DNA from: an uncultured Methylococcaceae bacterium
GTDB taxonomy: Bacteria > Pseudomonadota > Gammaproteobacteria > Methylococcales > Methylomonadaceae
Length of the DNA: 8,741 nt
Assembly (NCBI GenBank): GCA_903939355.1
Contig: CAJAHC010000268.1
Coordinates: 1 to 8,741 of the forward strand
Direction of reading: 5' to 3'
A program made the translations under genes and the position numbers. Shown piece after piece: positions 1-7,464 of this stretch (its first letter is position 1; the number at the start of each line of letters is the position of its first letter). Under the pieces are notes generated by a model. That model searched no databases, was not told where the DNA came from, and saw nothing but the letters and a program-made list of their open reading frames with translations.

Positions 1-2
1 AC

Positions 3-1115
3 CATATTGGCATTTATACCTATCCAGGCACAAAGCCAGTCTACGTGATGATTGAGGGGTTGTTGGCAGGCACTAATGCGCTGCCGCTTCAAAATATTCC
101 GCAAGAAGTTACTTCGAGAATTAGGGTCGAGGGTTTTACTACCGACCCCAGTACGTTGGTGGATATTTTTGCCATGGATGTTGATAAGGTAACCGGTCTC
201 ATTACCGAGCGTTTCTTAAGCAGTGTAAATCCGTCAGGACCACCGGTCATTGGTCGCCTTCGTTTTGTACCGGCTGCTGGTAGTTATTCGCCACCAACAC
301 GTAATTACCGTATTGTTAGTAGAACGCTGTGTAACAGTAAAACCATGCCTTGTTATATACCGCCGGCGTATTTGGATTCAAACAATCCTGCCGGTAAGTA
401 TGCTAATGGGTTGGTGGCAGGTCAGTATAACGCGCCCAATTTTGAGTACATTTTTCCAGAAAACTTGTTCTTGGGTGATCCGGTACTACCTAATAACTTT
501 CAAGATCTGGCTTTTTTGGCTTGTGGTTCCGGCCCACTGACTACAGCCTCAGCAGTCGGTGATCCTACGCCCCCTATTGTTATGCCACTGGATCCACCAC
601 CTTGGGCTAAGCCTATGTCAGCTCCAAATCAATGTGCGGGGAGTTTAGCAAACCAAGTGGTCATACCACCAACGCAAACAGCTGATAGGGTTACTGTGAC
701 TAATGCAACGTGGGATAACAAGCAGAACAAAGGCAGGCTCAAAGTAACAGCAACGTCTTCACTTTCGAACACAACACCGAATCTGCAATTGTATATACAG
801 GCGGCGGGTGCGAATGGCGTAATGATGGCTAATGACCCGCAGCCAATGCAATTAGTGAGTAATCCTGCTGTTGTACCGGCAGGTGGTTTACCTTGTCCGG
901 CGGCTAATAATCCGTGTTGGGTGTATTCGGCATCAGGAACGATTGTTGATCCTTTACACCCGCGAGGAAATCCCGCCTTACCTACCAATATTTATACGCT
1001 ACCTGTGTCAGTCACTGTGTATTCAAGTCGAGGTGGCATTGGAAGTAGTGTGCCCACTCTATTATGCGGAGTAGTTACTACCAATGCCGGTCTTGTTAAT
1101 ACCTGCCAGTTTTAA
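3..1115 (+). CDS. Hypothetical secreted/surface protein, 5'-truncated by window edge
   Basis: The frame is open from the first base of the window to TAA at 1113-1115, so the gene begins outside the window. The 370 visible residues start [14 protein letters not shown], and the GTG at 45 and ATG at 48 are internal codons. I do not recognise the family. Composition is typical of an exported beta-rich protein: many Pro, Asn, Thr, Val and Gly, few charged residues and no membrane segment in the visible part. About seven Cys are scattered through it, including a CPAANNPC pair, so disulphides are possible. Visible residues of about 225-350 (beginning [11 protein letters not shown]) read like an Ig-like beta-sandwich. 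The peroxidase gene starts 16 bases after the stop, so the two are probably co-transcribed, and a surface partner or substrate of that enzyme is a reasonable guess. The reading frame is secure; the function is unknown. Confidence 0.8.
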   Translation, partial: HIGIYTYPGTKPVYVMIEGLLAGTNALPLQNIPQEVTSRIRVEGFTTDPSTLVDIFAMDVDKVTGLITERFLSSVNPSGPPVIGRLRFVPAAGSYSPPTRNYRIVSRTLCNSKTMPCYIPPAYLDSNNPAGKYANGLVAGQYNAPNFEYIFPENLFLGDPVLPNNFQDLAFLACGSGPLTTASAVGDPTPPIVMPLDPPPWAKPMSAPNQCAGSLANQVVIPPTQTADRVTVTNATWDNKQNKGRLKVTATSSLSNTTPNLQLYIQAAGANGVMMANDPQPMQLVSNPAVVPAGGLPCPAANNPCWVYSASGTIVDPLHPRGNPALPTNIYTLPVSVTVYSSRGGIGSSVPTLLCGVVTTNAGLVNTCQF

Positions 1116-1121
1116 ACCTTT

Positions 1122-1127
1122 AAGAGA
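1122..1127 (+). promoter_or_regulatory. Ribosome binding site of the di-haem peroxidase gene
   Basis: AAGAGA lies 4 bases before the ATG at 1132 and 7 bases before the ATG at 1135. It supports a start in this ATG-ATG pair rather than at the upstream in-frame ATG at 1084, which would overlap the preceding gene by 32 bases and place 16 residues ahead of the signal peptide. Confidence 0.5.
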
Positions 1128-1131
1128 CCTG

Positions 1132-3606
1132 ATGATGAAGACGCCAGCTATAGTCCATAGAAAAAAAGAGATAAACGCAGTGCAATTGGTCGTTTTACTT
1201 GGGGTGATTGTGTTATTGCTTACAGGCACTCAAAGCGCTTTAGCCGTTGTTGCCGTTAGTCAGCCGGTATCTTTGACGTCTTTGCAAAGCTTTTGTGAGG
1301 CAAATGCCTGGGATAGGGTGGCTTTTCCAGAAGTACCTGGCTCGCTTAAGTGTACGCCTGTACCAGAGCCCTACACCGTTGATAGTACTGGGAATAAAGC
1401 ATCGATATCACCGAGTATTATTAAAGATAAAAAGGCGGCTATAGCACTGGGGAAAATGTTGTTTTGGGATAGTCAGGTGGGGAGTGATGGCATTGCTTGT
1501 GCTAGTTGTCATTTTCAGGCGGGAGCAGATAATCGGAGTAAAAATCAAATTAACCCGGGTTTAAGAAATGCAAGTGGTAAGTTAGCCAGTGATGATAAAA
1601 CAGCGATTGGAAAGGTTTTTGATTTTATGGGGTCCTACCCTAACACAACACATCTGAATCCTTTGTTACCGATTTCTGGCAAGGGTCCCAATTACACACT
1701 GAAAAAGACCGACTTTCCTTTGCGGCAATATCAAGAGCCACAAACTGCTGTCGCAGGACAAGCGCTTCAGGCAGATCGGAACGCGGCAATTGTTTACGAC
1801 AGTGATGACGTCGTTTCTTCTCAGGGGGTTTATTATTCTATTTTTAATAGCTTGACGTCATCGGGTAAAGAAGAAAACTGTAAAAAAATATTTCCTACGG
1901 CTGGCCCCAATATGCCATTGTTTAATGTAGGTGGTAATTCGGTGCGTCAAGTTGAGCCTCGAAATACACCCACTATTATCAATGCTGTTTTCAATTTCCG
2001 TAATTTTTGGGATGGTCGGGCAAATAATGTCTTCAATGGATTGGATCCATTTGGATTGAGGCGATTTGCTAATGTAGCAAGTTCAGCCAGCAATGAAATC
2101 TACAGTAAAGATGCAAAAGGTAAGCTCATAAAAACGCGCCTTGCTATTTTCAACTCTAGTTTAGCCTCACAAGCAGTGGGCCCTGCATTAAGTGATTTTG
2201 AAATGTCGTGTGGCGGAAAAGACTTTCCTGAATTGGGTAAAAAGATGTTGAGTCTTAAGCCATTGGCTAAACAAAAAACTGATAAGACAGACAGTGTGTT
2301 GGGTCCCTATGCCACCACTTCAGGAACTATTAACTCAGTCAATACTTATAAGTTATTAATACAAAGTGCCTTTAATAATAATTATTGGGACGTGCCAGAT
2401 TCGCAAAAAATAGACGGATATAAGTTGATAGAAAACAATTTTTCGCTGTTCTGGGGATTGGCTGTTCAAGCCTATGAAGCAACGCTGGTATCAGATGACT
2501 CAAGATTTGATCAGGCAGTGAATGGGCGTGACAATCTGACTGTTCAAGAACAAAACGGCCTGAATCTGTTTTTGAATCAAGGTAAATGTATTGCCTGTCA
2601 TTTGGGGGCTGAATTTACTTCAGCTTCAGTTGAACATGTTGAAAATGCTAAAAATGCAGCTGACATTGGTAAATATGTTCTTCGTATGTTGATGGGCGAT
2701 GGCGGAATGGCTCTGTATGATGATGGATTTTACAATATTGGTGTCCGTCCTGCAGAAGAAGACCAAGGTGTGGGGGCGAATGATGCTTATGGTTATCCTT
2801 TGTCGTTTACCCGTAATGCAAAGCTAAAGGCCAATAATCCTTTTGATTACTCAATCGTAGATCCAAATCTATCGAGTTTATCACCCGATCCATTTAAGAC
2901 GGATTCTACTCTTTTTGCGGCTAATCTAGGATGTATTGCTTGGAATCCAAAAACAAGCTGGGGTGGTATTTCTGGCCTTGATCCGGTAGTAAGTGATGAA
3001 CGTGATGCCGTAGATGGTGCCTTTAAAACGTCAACGTTACGTAATGTGGAATTAACCGGGCCGTATTTTCATAATGGTGGCCAAGCGACTCTGGAACAAG
3101 TCATCCAGTTTTATAATCGTGGCGGTGATCGTAAGGATTTGTTTCCCAAAGACCCTGATTGTGGTGGTGCAAAGTTTACCTCGGATTTGTATGGGAATAC
3201 AGTGGTTGCATCAGATCCAGAAACGGGATTGATTGATGATTCCGGTTTTTTGTCTGGTAAAGGTCAGATGAGCAATATTGCACCCGATATGGCGGGCACT
3301 AAGGAATTAATGGTAAGCACTTGTAATCCAGGTCAAGCAATTCAAGAATCTTTGAATTTAAGTAAAGCCGATGTGGCTGATTTGGTTGCATTTATGAAGT
3401 CACTTACCGATGAACGTGTTCGTTGGGAAAAAGCACCTTTTGATCATCCATCATTAACCATACCTAATGGTCATCTGGGTAATGAGCAGAGAGTATCGGG
3501 TAATCCTGCCCAAGAAACAACAATGAACTTGCCAGCAGTCGGTGCTGCCGGCCGACAAGCTAAACGATTGTCGGCCCTGCAATCTTTTGACACGGGATTA
3601 AGATAG
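1132..3606 (+). CDS. Large di-haem cytochrome c peroxidase (MauG/BCCP superfamily, SACCP/CorB-like)
   Basis: This 824-residue exported protein probably reduces peroxide or oxidises a protein partner with two c-type haems in the periplasm or at the cell surface. A basic N-terminus (HRKK) and a hydrophobic stretch at about 17-39 ending in ALA form a signal peptide. Haem motifs are CASCH at 123-127, after the family-like [10 protein letters not shown], and CIACH at 486-490. Other superfamily signatures are [21 protein letters not shown] (277-297; Trp293) and [15 protein letters not shown] (636-650). Classical bacterial peroxidases are about 320-350 residues with haem motifs roughly 150 apart. 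Here they are 363 apart, so there are large insertions. Seven Cys lie outside the haem motifs (55, 74, 250, 360, 601, 677, 731). Size and layout recall the copper-repressible surface peroxidase of Methylococcus (SACCP) and CorB of Methylomicrobium. The class is firm; that specific orthology is inferred. The start is chosen by signal peptide and RBS. Confidence 0.9.
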   Translation: MMKTPAIVHRKKEINAVQLVVLLGVIVLLLTGTQSALAVVAVSQPVSLTSLQSFCEANAWDRVAFPEVPGSLKCTPVPEPYTVDSTGNKASISPSIIKDKKAAIALGKMLFWDSQVGSDGIACASCHFQAGADNRSKNQINPGLRNASGKLASDDKTAIGKVFDFMGSYPNTTHLNPLLPISGKGPNYTLKKTDFPLRQYQEPQTAVAGQALQADRNAAIVYDSDDVVSSQGVYYSIFNSLTSSGKEENCKKIFPTAGPNMPLFNVGGNSVRQVEPRNTPTIINAVFNFRNFWDGRANNVFNGLDPFGLRRFANVASSASNEIYSKDAKGKLIKTRLAIFNSSLASQAVGPALSDFEMSCGGKDFPELGKKMLSLKPLAKQKTDKTDSVLGPYATTSGTINSVNTYKLLIQSAFNNNYWDVPDSQKIDGYKLIENNFSLFWGLAVQAYEATLVSDDSRFDQAVNGRDNLTVQEQNGLNLFLNQGKCIACHLGAEFTSASVEHVENAKNAADIGKYVLRMLMGDGGMALYDDGFYNIGVRPAEEDQGVGANDAYGYPLSFTRNAKLKANNPFDYSIVDPNLSSLSPDPFKTDSTLFAANLGCIAWNPKTSWGGISGLDPVVSDERDAVDGAFKTSTLRNVELTGPYFHNGGQATLEQVIQFYNRGGDRKDLFPKDPDCGGAKFTSDLYGNTVVASDPETGLIDDSGFLSGKGQMSNIAPDMAGTKELMVSTCNPGQAIQESLNLSKADVADLVAFMKSLTDERVRWEKAPFDHPSLTIPNGHLGNEQRVSGNPAQETTMNLPAVGAAGRQAKRLSALQSFDTGLR

Positions 3607-3626
3607 CGATATTTTTTCCTATCTTA
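3599..3626 (+). repeat. Perfect 8-bp inverted repeat at the peroxidase stop codon
   Basis: TAAGATAG (3599-3606, overlapping the TAG stop) and CTATCTTA (3619-3626) are exact reverse complements around a 12-base T-rich loop. The stem is AT-rich and has no T run after it, so it is a poor intrinsic terminator. It could be an mRNA-stability hairpin, a protein binding site, or chance. Confidence 0.35.
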
Positions 3627-3659
3627 CAAAGTGTGCTAGTCAATGTTGACAGTAATCAC

Positions 3660-4400
3660 ATGAAAGAATCATTGAGTTTACTAGGTTTACCGATGTGGGT
3701 AGGACTGTTGTATTTATTGCTGGGTTTTGCCTCTGTAAAGGCTGAATGGCATGGGGAATTAAGCTTTCGCAGTGATTATGTGTATCGAGGTTATTCTAAA
3801 AGTCAGGGTGATCCGGTTGTACAGGGACTTATTGATTATCAAAGTAAGTCGGGGTTTTTTGGAGGGCTTGGCTTATCGCAAGTTAACTTTAATGACAATG
3901 CTAATGCCAATCGCGCCCAGCTTGAAATTAAACCCTATCTAGGTGGGATTATACCGTTATCGGTTGATTGGAGAGCGGAGTTGTCCGTTAGTGGTTATTT
4001 ATACAATGGTAATGTGTTTGGACAGAACGGGGATTATGCAGAATTTGGTGCGTCATTACATTATCAGGACTGGTTAAGCGCAAAGATTGCCGTTGCCCCC
4101 AATGCCTATCAACGGCATACCACAGTGCCTAGCTATGAACTGGGTTATCGCCGTGATATTTTCGATAGCGTCCAGTTTTCAGGGGGGGTCGGATACTCTC
4201 AGAGTTGGGACTTGCTGGAGCAGGACTACTTTTATTGGAACATGGGGGCTTCTTGGTTTGTGACGTCTTACTTGACGCTTGATGCACGCTATGTCGATGC
4301 GCACCTCACGAATTACGATCATTCAAAATACACGCCTGAAGAGTTTTATCCCAGTCCGTTGGTTAATAAATATTTGCTATCTATTACCGTGGGATTTTGA
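3660..4400 (+). CDS. TIGR02001 (Gcw_chp) family outer-membrane beta-barrel protein
   Basis: A 246-residue exported protein of the TIGR02001/Gcw_chp family, whose function is unknown. A signal peptide covers residues 1-28 (Lys2, hydrophobic core about 9-25, likely cleavage after VKA). The family-type N-terminal block follows at about 38-60: SDYVYRGYSKSQGDPVVQG. The rest alternates aromatic and polar residues in short amphipathic strands with Gly and Asn turns. It ends ...LLSITVGF, with a terminal Phe as in outer-membrane barrels recognised by the BAM machinery. The ATG at 3660 is preferred over the GTG at 3633 because it puts a charged residue directly before the hydrophobic core; neither has a strong RBS. 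The gene lies 53 bases after the peroxidase in the same direction, so co-transcription is possible. A specific transport role cannot be read from the sequence. Confidence 0.82.
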   Translation: MKESLSLLGLPMWVGLLYLLLGFASVKAEWHGELSFRSDYVYRGYSKSQGDPVVQGLIDYQSKSGFFGGLGLSQVNFNDNANANRAQLEIKPYLGGIIPLSVDWRAELSVSGYLYNGNVFGQNGDYAEFGASLHYQDWLSAKIAVAPNAYQRHTTVPSYELGYRRDIFDSVQFSGGVGYSQSWDLLEQDYFYWNMGASWFVTSYLTLDARYVDAHLTNYDHSKYTPEEFYPSPLVNKYLLSITVGF

Positions 4401-4468
4401 ACCTTTTAGTCTTTCTGGGGAATGCAGTAAATGATAATACTCAATCAATATTTATTTAGGTTCGGGCA

Positions 4469-5065
4469 ATGTTAAGTGTAGTGCCTGGACGAAAACGAAC
4501 AGAGATTCCGGATACTCAGGAAAATGCGATTGATGAGTATGCTTTACTTGAACGTATTATTGAGGGAGATGCGGCGGCCTTTGAGGTGTTTTATAAGATG
4601 TACCATACCAAGTTATTTCATTTTATTTTACGCATGATGAACCAGCCTGATTCCGTTGAGGAACTGATTCAGGAGACTTTATTGGTGGTTTGGCAAAAAC
4701 CTGAAAGCTTTAACCATACCAGCAAAATATCAACTTGGGTGTTTGGTATCGCTTATAACAAAACGTTAAAGTTTCTGTCTAAGAACTCTAAGCACACTAA
4801 GCATATTGATATTGAAGAGGTTATTGAGAGTATTGGTGATGAGACAGCCAATCCAGCAGGTAATTTAGAAAATATAGATTGGCTAAATTTTGCGTTGGCC
4901 AGTTTGCAACCGGATCAACGCGCAGTTATTGAGCTGACGCTTTACCAAGGATTGGCTTATCAGGAGATCGCCATAATAATGGATTGTCCAGAAAATACTG
5001 TAAAAACACGCATGTTTCACGCACGTAAAAAGCTTGCTGATTTTGCTAATAACCAAGAGAACTAA
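4469..5065 (+). CDS. ECF-type RNA polymerase sigma-70 factor
   Basis: A 198-residue extracytoplasmic-function sigma factor that would direct RNA polymerase to a dedicated promoter set. Region 2 spans about residues 38-105, with the region 2.2-like stretch DSVEELIQETLLVVWQKPESF (61-81) and ISTWVFGIAYNK (87-98), the promoter -10 recognition and melting part. Region 4 spans about 142-190 (LASLQPDQRAVIELTLYQGL, then the helix-turn-helix YQEIAIIMDCPENTVKTRMFHARKKL). There is no region 1.1 or 3, as expected for ECF factors. The N-terminal ~20 residues are an extra tail. The start is ATG with a modest AGG about 8 bases upstream. The next gene, an anti-sigma factor, begins 4 bases after the stop, so the pair is translationally linked and probably autoregulated. 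Target genes cannot be read from the window. Confidence 0.93.
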   Translation: MLSVVPGRKRTEIPDTQENAIDEYALLERIIEGDAAAFEVFYKMYHTKLFHFILRMMNQPDSVEELIQETLLVVWQKPESFNHTSKISTWVFGIAYNKTLKFLSKNSKHTKHIDIEEVIESIGDETANPAGNLENIDWLNFALASLQPDQRAVIELTLYQGLAYQEIAIIMDCPENTVKTRMFHARKKLADFANNQEN

Positions 5066-5069
5066 GATT

Positions 5070-5807
5070 ATGACTAAATACATGTTGTCATCCATTAATC
5101 AACATCAGCAATTACAATTATTATTGCCGTGGTATGTCAATGAAAGTTTGTGCGAAGTTGAACGCCTGCAAGTAGAAGAACATAGTCATGGATGTCTTCT
5201 GTGTAATCGGGAATTGGTTGCCTTGCGCAAGTTACAAGCAGCCGTAAATCAAGCATCGATTTTACAGATGGCCGCTGAAGTATCTTTTGCAAGCGTTTGT
5301 GAAAAAATGCAACAAATGACATCAGATAGTGTTTGCTTGATACCGTCTTCACAAGAACCAGCACTTAACAGTATGGGCCGGTCAGTAAATAGAAGAGTAG
5401 GCTTTTTTGATAAGACGGTAAAAAGACCTAGACGATTATTACGCTTGAGCGATATCCCAGTAAAACACTTTGCGATAGCGGCATCGATGTTAGTAGTGTT
5501 AGGGGTGCTAACTATGCCATTAAGGCCATCACCTATTACCGAAGGATACTATACGCTTTCTGCCGCTAAGCCTGAATCGGTAGCAGGCGTTAAGTTACGT
5601 GTGGTGTTTGCAAATACCTTGAAGGATGCCGACATTAATTTATTTCTTGAAGAGATACATGGACAACGGCTGGAGGGTCCTAACAGTATGGGGGCTTTGA
5701 CAATTAAATTGGAAGAGGGTAAGAGAAATCTGGATGTAGACGATGTGATTTCTTTTCTTCGCAAGCAAGAGAATGTGTTGATGGTTGAACCGGTTATTAC
5801 ACCCTAA
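5070..5807 (+). CDS. zf-HC2 anti-sigma factor with periplasmic I9-like (propeptide-like) domain
   Basis: A 245-residue membrane anti-sigma factor for the ECF factor encoded just upstream. The N-terminus carries a zinc-binding anti-sigma motif: LLPWYVNESL (18-27), then His38-x3-Cys42-x2-Cys45, the zf-HC2 signature that clamps the sigma factor in the cytoplasm. A linker rich in Arg and Lys (about 104-131) precedes one membrane segment at about 132-150. Beyond it, residues 174-241 look like a beta-alpha-beta-beta-alpha-beta unit (VKLRVVFANTL, then EGPNSMGALTIKL, then ISFLRKQENVLMVEPV). This resembles the inhibitor I9/subtilisin propeptide fold; the assignment is from pattern only. The start at ATG 5070, with AAGAGA at 5055-5060, is preferred over the in-frame position 5034, which would lie inside the sigma gene. 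The protease gene starts 7 bases after the stop. Release of sigma may depend on that protease. Confidence 0.85.
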   Translation: MTKYMLSSINQHQQLQLLLPWYVNESLCEVERLQVEEHSHGCLLCNRELVALRKLQAAVNQASILQMAAEVSFASVCEKMQQMTSDSVCLIPSSQEPALNSMGRSVNRRVGFFDKTVKRPRRLLRLSDIPVKHFAIAASMLVVLGVLTMPLRPSPITEGYYTLSAAKPESVAGVKLRVVFANTLKDADINLFLEEIHGQRLEGPNSMGALTIKLEEGKRNLDVDDVISFLRKQENVLMVEPVITP

Positions 5808-5814
5808 ACCGGGT

Positions 5815-7011
5815 ATGAATATCATTAGATTAGGTTTACTTGTTTTTCTGTTAGTGGCAGTATCGGCCTGTGCCAATAGGGTTTCAGTTCCTCTGTTGGG
5901 TGATAGTACAACCATTGAAGATCGTCGTTTGTTAGTAACTTTTGTCGATCGAACCATCAATCGGGCAGCACCTGGAAGTGCAGTGGATGGTTATCGTATT
6001 CGAGGTCAATATAATAATTCGGGTTTGAGTGAGCGCATTGCAGAGGATTTGGCAGCGCGATATCAAGTAAAGGTTGTTGCTCAATGGCCAGTTACTGCAC
6101 TTGGCGTAAGTTGTGTGGTTTACGATGTTCCCAGGTATTTGCAGATAGAGCAGGTGTTGGCTGCTTTGCAAAAAGATAAAGAAGTGGTTATAGTTCAAAA
6201 AATGCATAGCTTTCAGGTCATGGGTAGCAGTCCCTCTCTTTCAAAGCCCTATAGTGACCCTTATCTAAAGTTACAATCGGGTTTCCAGTCATTGGGTATC
6301 AAAGATCTACATGAGATGACAACAGGTCGTGGTGTGCGCATAGCAATTATCGACACTGGGGTCGATTTAACTCATCCTGATCTTCAGGGGCAAATTAAAT
6401 ATACTGAAAATTTGGCGCCGGAGCCACTAGATCATAATTTGGCAGAGATACATGGTACCGCTGTTGCGGGTATTTTATCGGCGCATCCTGATAACGGTAT
6501 AGGTATTGCTGGTATAGCACCGGATGCCGATATTATTGCATTGCGGGCTTGTTGGCCTGATAAGTCCGATTCATTAGCAGCTCATTGTAATAGCTTTACT
6601 TTAGCGTTGGCACTGAATCAAGCTATTAATTTGGATAGTCAAATAGTGAATCTGAGCCTTAGCGGGCCTGAAGATCCTTTGTTGCGACAGTTAATTGAAA
6701 AAGCACTGGAGAAAGGTATTATCGTTATTGCGGCCGTACCGGGAAAAGAGCAAGTAGGCGGTTTTCCTGCTAATGTATCGGGTGTGATAGCTGTGAGGCA
6801 GGGTAATGGAATTGATAATGTTAACAAACTTGAAGTTTTTGCGCCTGGAAAGGATATTCTGACGACAGTTCCACATCAAGCCTATGATTTTATGACGGGC
6901 AGTTCATTTGCCACACCCCATGTAGCTGGTATGGTTGCACTTATGTTACAACTCTATCGGGATTGGCAAGTCGCTGATGTTAAGAAACTATTTAGCAGTA
7001 ACTTTAATTAA
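5815..7011 (+). CDS. S8 family (subtilisin-like) serine peptidase, lipoprotein
   Basis: A 398-residue subtilase anchored in the envelope. Residues 1-19 form a lipoprotein signal with lipobox VSAC (Cys19). Ala follows at +2, so the outer membrane is the likely address under the usual Lol rule. Residues about 39-136 form a propeptide-like domain (LLVTFVDRTI ... VVIVQKMHSF). The catalytic domain follows with Asp180 (RIAIIDTGVDLTHPDL), His213 (HGTAVAGIL) and Ser364 (GSSFATPHVAGM). The oxyanion-hole Asn, normally in an AAGN context, appears replaced: the matching stretch reads VIAAVPGKEQ (304-313), placing Gly310 there. The chain ends soon after the Ser motif, without a C-terminal extension. The ATG at 5815 gives a proper lipoprotein signal; the in-frame TTG at 5785 would add ten residues before it. 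No good RBS is visible, so translation probably couples to the anti-sigma gene 7 bases upstream. It may cleave or sense the anti-sigma factor. Confidence 0.9.
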   Translation: MNIIRLGLLVFLLVAVSACANRVSVPLLGDSTTIEDRRLLVTFVDRTINRAAPGSAVDGYRIRGQYNNSGLSERIAEDLAARYQVKVVAQWPVTALGVSCVVYDVPRYLQIEQVLAALQKDKEVVIVQKMHSFQVMGSSPSLSKPYSDPYLKLQSGFQSLGIKDLHEMTTGRGVRIAIIDTGVDLTHPDLQGQIKYTENLAPEPLDHNLAEIHGTAVAGILSAHPDNGIGIAGIAPDADIIALRACWPDKSDSLAAHCNSFTLALALNQAINLDSQIVNLSLSGPEDPLLRQLIEKALEKGIIVIAAVPGKEQVGGFPANVSGVIAVRQGNGIDNVNKLEVFAPGKDILTTVPHQAYDFMTGSSFATPHVAGMVALMLQLYRDWQVADVKKLFSSNFN

Positions 7012-7075
7012 CCCTCCTGAAAGCCCAACTACTGTAACTAACAGTTGTGATAAATAGCTCTACACCTTCTGTATT

Positions 7076-7420
7076 ATGGCTTTTGCCATGGTTTGGAAAG
7101 GTAAATCAGGTCATCACCGTGCGATTGATATATTTTAAAATCTTCGGGTTTGGGATACGGAAGAAATCAGTGGGGTATTAATTTATCTGTAAATGGCTGA
7201 CAGGGAGGTTCATATAATTTCCGACCGTAGGATAGCCAAACAAGCCTCCCAAACAGAATGGGATACTGTGGCACATGATATGCAGAAAGTTTTCGATCAG
7301 GTCAATATCGGAACGCTGCACTTGATGGCATTGAACAAATTACAAAAAAAATATTGGCAACCTATTTTCCGCCAAGGGAAAACAAAGTCAATGAGCTTTC
7401 TAATAAGCCCGTCATAATAA
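7076..7420 (+). pseudogene. Decayed TPM-domain (TPM_phosphatase/TLP18.3) protein gene
   Basis: Reading across frames recovers a TPM-domain C-terminal half. One frame gives HHRAIDIF, a TAA stop (7136-7138), NLRVWDTEEISGVLIYL, a second TAA (7190-7192), then MADREVHIISDRRIAKQ to MQK. The match then continues in another frame from TTT at 7291: FRSGQYRNAALDGIEQI, then TKKILATYFPP and ELSNKPVII. This fits small TPM proteins with LRVWDTE, GVLIYLLLADR and late FP motifs. The lesions are two nonsense codons (the second where Leu is expected) and a one-base loss within the AAAGTTTT run at 7286-7293. The N-terminal half is unrecognisable, and the 5' boundary is approximate. The shifted frame stays open to TAG at 7486-7488, inside the end of the convergent DUF3581 gene. 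A short open stretch from ATG 7193 to 7417 is a fragment of this relic, not a gene. Confidence 0.75.
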
Positions 7421-7464
7421 ATAATTCAAGAATATCTTTAAATTTCAATAAGTTGCGATGTCAA

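Noticed and set aside
629..988. 119-residue minus-strand ORF opposite the first gene
   Set aside because: It lies wholly inside a convincing plus-strand coding frame and its translation shows no domain-like pattern; a shadow.
4397..4438. Promoter for the sigma operon (TTGAAC at 4397 with GATAAT at 4433)
   Set aside because: The spacing is about 30 bases, too long for a standard promoter, and no -35 at normal spacing is convincing.
5640..5960. 106-residue minus-strand ORF across the anti-sigma/protease junction
   Set aside because: Antisense to two well-supported genes, with no recognisable motif or RBS.
7027..7046. Possible terminator hairpin after the protease gene (ACTGT / ACAGT)
   Set aside because: The stem is only about 5 bp, extending it needs a bulge, and no T run follows.
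7193..7417. 74-residue plus-strand ORF as a small gene
   Set aside because: Its first half matches the middle of a TPM domain and its second half is out of frame with the continuing match; it is a fragment of a pseudogene.
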